Part shown: positions 13,266-13,353 of the stretch, piece after piece | Layout of the letters: the number at the start of each line of letters is the position of its first letter | Numbering within the stretch: the first letter of the stretch is position 1 | NCBI GenBank assembly: GCA_910576875.1 | Contig: CAJTKI010000045.1 | Span: 1 to 13,353 of the forward strand | Reading direction: 5' to 3' | DNA from: an uncultured Christensenella sp. | GTDB taxonomy: Bacteria; Bacillota; Clostridia; Christensenellales; UBA3700 | DNA length: 13,353 nt | Notes under the pieces: generated by a model | Seen by the model: the letters and a program-made list of their open reading frames with translations, nothing else | What the model was told of the DNA's origin: nothing | The model's database searches: none | Made by a program: the position numbers and the translations under genes

Positions 13266-13353
13266 ATGAACGCGTTGACACAGCTCAAGGGCGTCGGTCC
13301 CAAAACCGTCGAAAAATTGCAGGCGCTCGGTATCGAGTCGCCGCGCGATCTGG
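13266..13353 (+). CDS. recG: ATP-dependent DNA helicase RecG (5' end only)
   Basis: The first 29 codons of RecG, the branch-migrating helicase that remodels stalled forks and Holliday junctions. The gene continues beyond the window. The visible part has the N-terminal wedge-domain motif LKGVGPKTVEKLQALGI followed by the DL of the family's typical T..DLL. RecG is the expected gene downstream of asp23-fakA in Bacillota, which supports the call. ATG 13266 lies directly after the promoter -10 with no Shine-Dalgarno. An in-frame ATG at 13203 would add 21 residues rich in Arg, but it also lacks a good ribosome binding site and would place the promoter inside the coding region; the later start is preferred. 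Confidence 0.82.
   Translation, partial: MNALTQLKGVGPKTVEKLQALGIESPRDL

Noticed and set aside
1..13353. CRISPR arrays, insertion sequences, tRNA or rRNA genes, phage or defence genes
   Set aside because: No regularly spaced repeats, transposase motifs or RNA gene cores were seen. All long genes belong to one conserved core locus.

Overview
The window looks like core chromosome of an endospore-forming Bacillota, most likely class Clostridia. The evidence is gene order. yicC-gmk-rpoZ-coaBC-priA-def-fmt-rsmB-rlmN-rsgA-rpe, then spoVM, a divergent rpmB, asp23, fakA and recG is the conserved locus known from Bacillus and the clostridia. The DNA is GC-rich for that group, with many GCG and CGC codons, which points to a GC-rich (perhaps gut) clostridial lineage. 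The genus cannot be named from the sequence alone.

Layout. Positions 17-25 hold the visible part of a promoter. From 55 to 10472 run twelve co-oriented genes on the + strand: a YicC-type ribonuclease, guanylate kinase, RNA polymerase omega, the bifunctional CoA enzyme CoaBC, primosomal helicase PriA, peptide deformylase, Met-tRNA formyltransferase, 16S rRNA m5C methyltransferase RsmB, radical-SAM methyltransferase RlmN, ribosome-assembly GTPase RsgA, ribulose-phosphate 3-epimerase, and a 23-codon gene read here as SpoVM. Most neighbours overlap by 1, 4 or 8 nt. A hairpin terminator at 10514-10541 closes the unit. rpmB (ribosomal protein L28) lies on the - strand with its own promoter and a terminator that faces the end of the long operon. 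Diverging from it, asp23 and fakA form a two-gene unit ending in a strong terminator at 13132-13164. recG starts at 13266 and runs off the right edge.

How the genes work together. The block combines nucleotide supply (gmk), transcription (rpoZ), CoA synthesis (coaBC), restart of stalled replication forks (priA, recG), formylation and deformylation of initiator Met (fmt, def), rRNA modification and 30S maturation (rsmB, rlmN, rsgA), pentose phosphate metabolism (rpe), ribosome structure (rpmB), and envelope or fatty-acid physiology (asp23, fakA).

No new multi-gene system is visible. The most interesting items are: (1) a tiny SpoVM-like gene behind the best ribosome binding site in the window; (2) an RsgA with Asn at the usual switch I His and Cys in its G3 motif; (3) recG and asp23 with good promoters so close to their start codons that the mRNAs look leaderless or nearly so; (4) genes usually found in this locus that are missing here (remA, prpC-prkC, thiN, sdaAB-sdaAA); and (5) near-total absence of TTA, CTA and TCA codons in the long operon and fakA, with asp23 standing apart.
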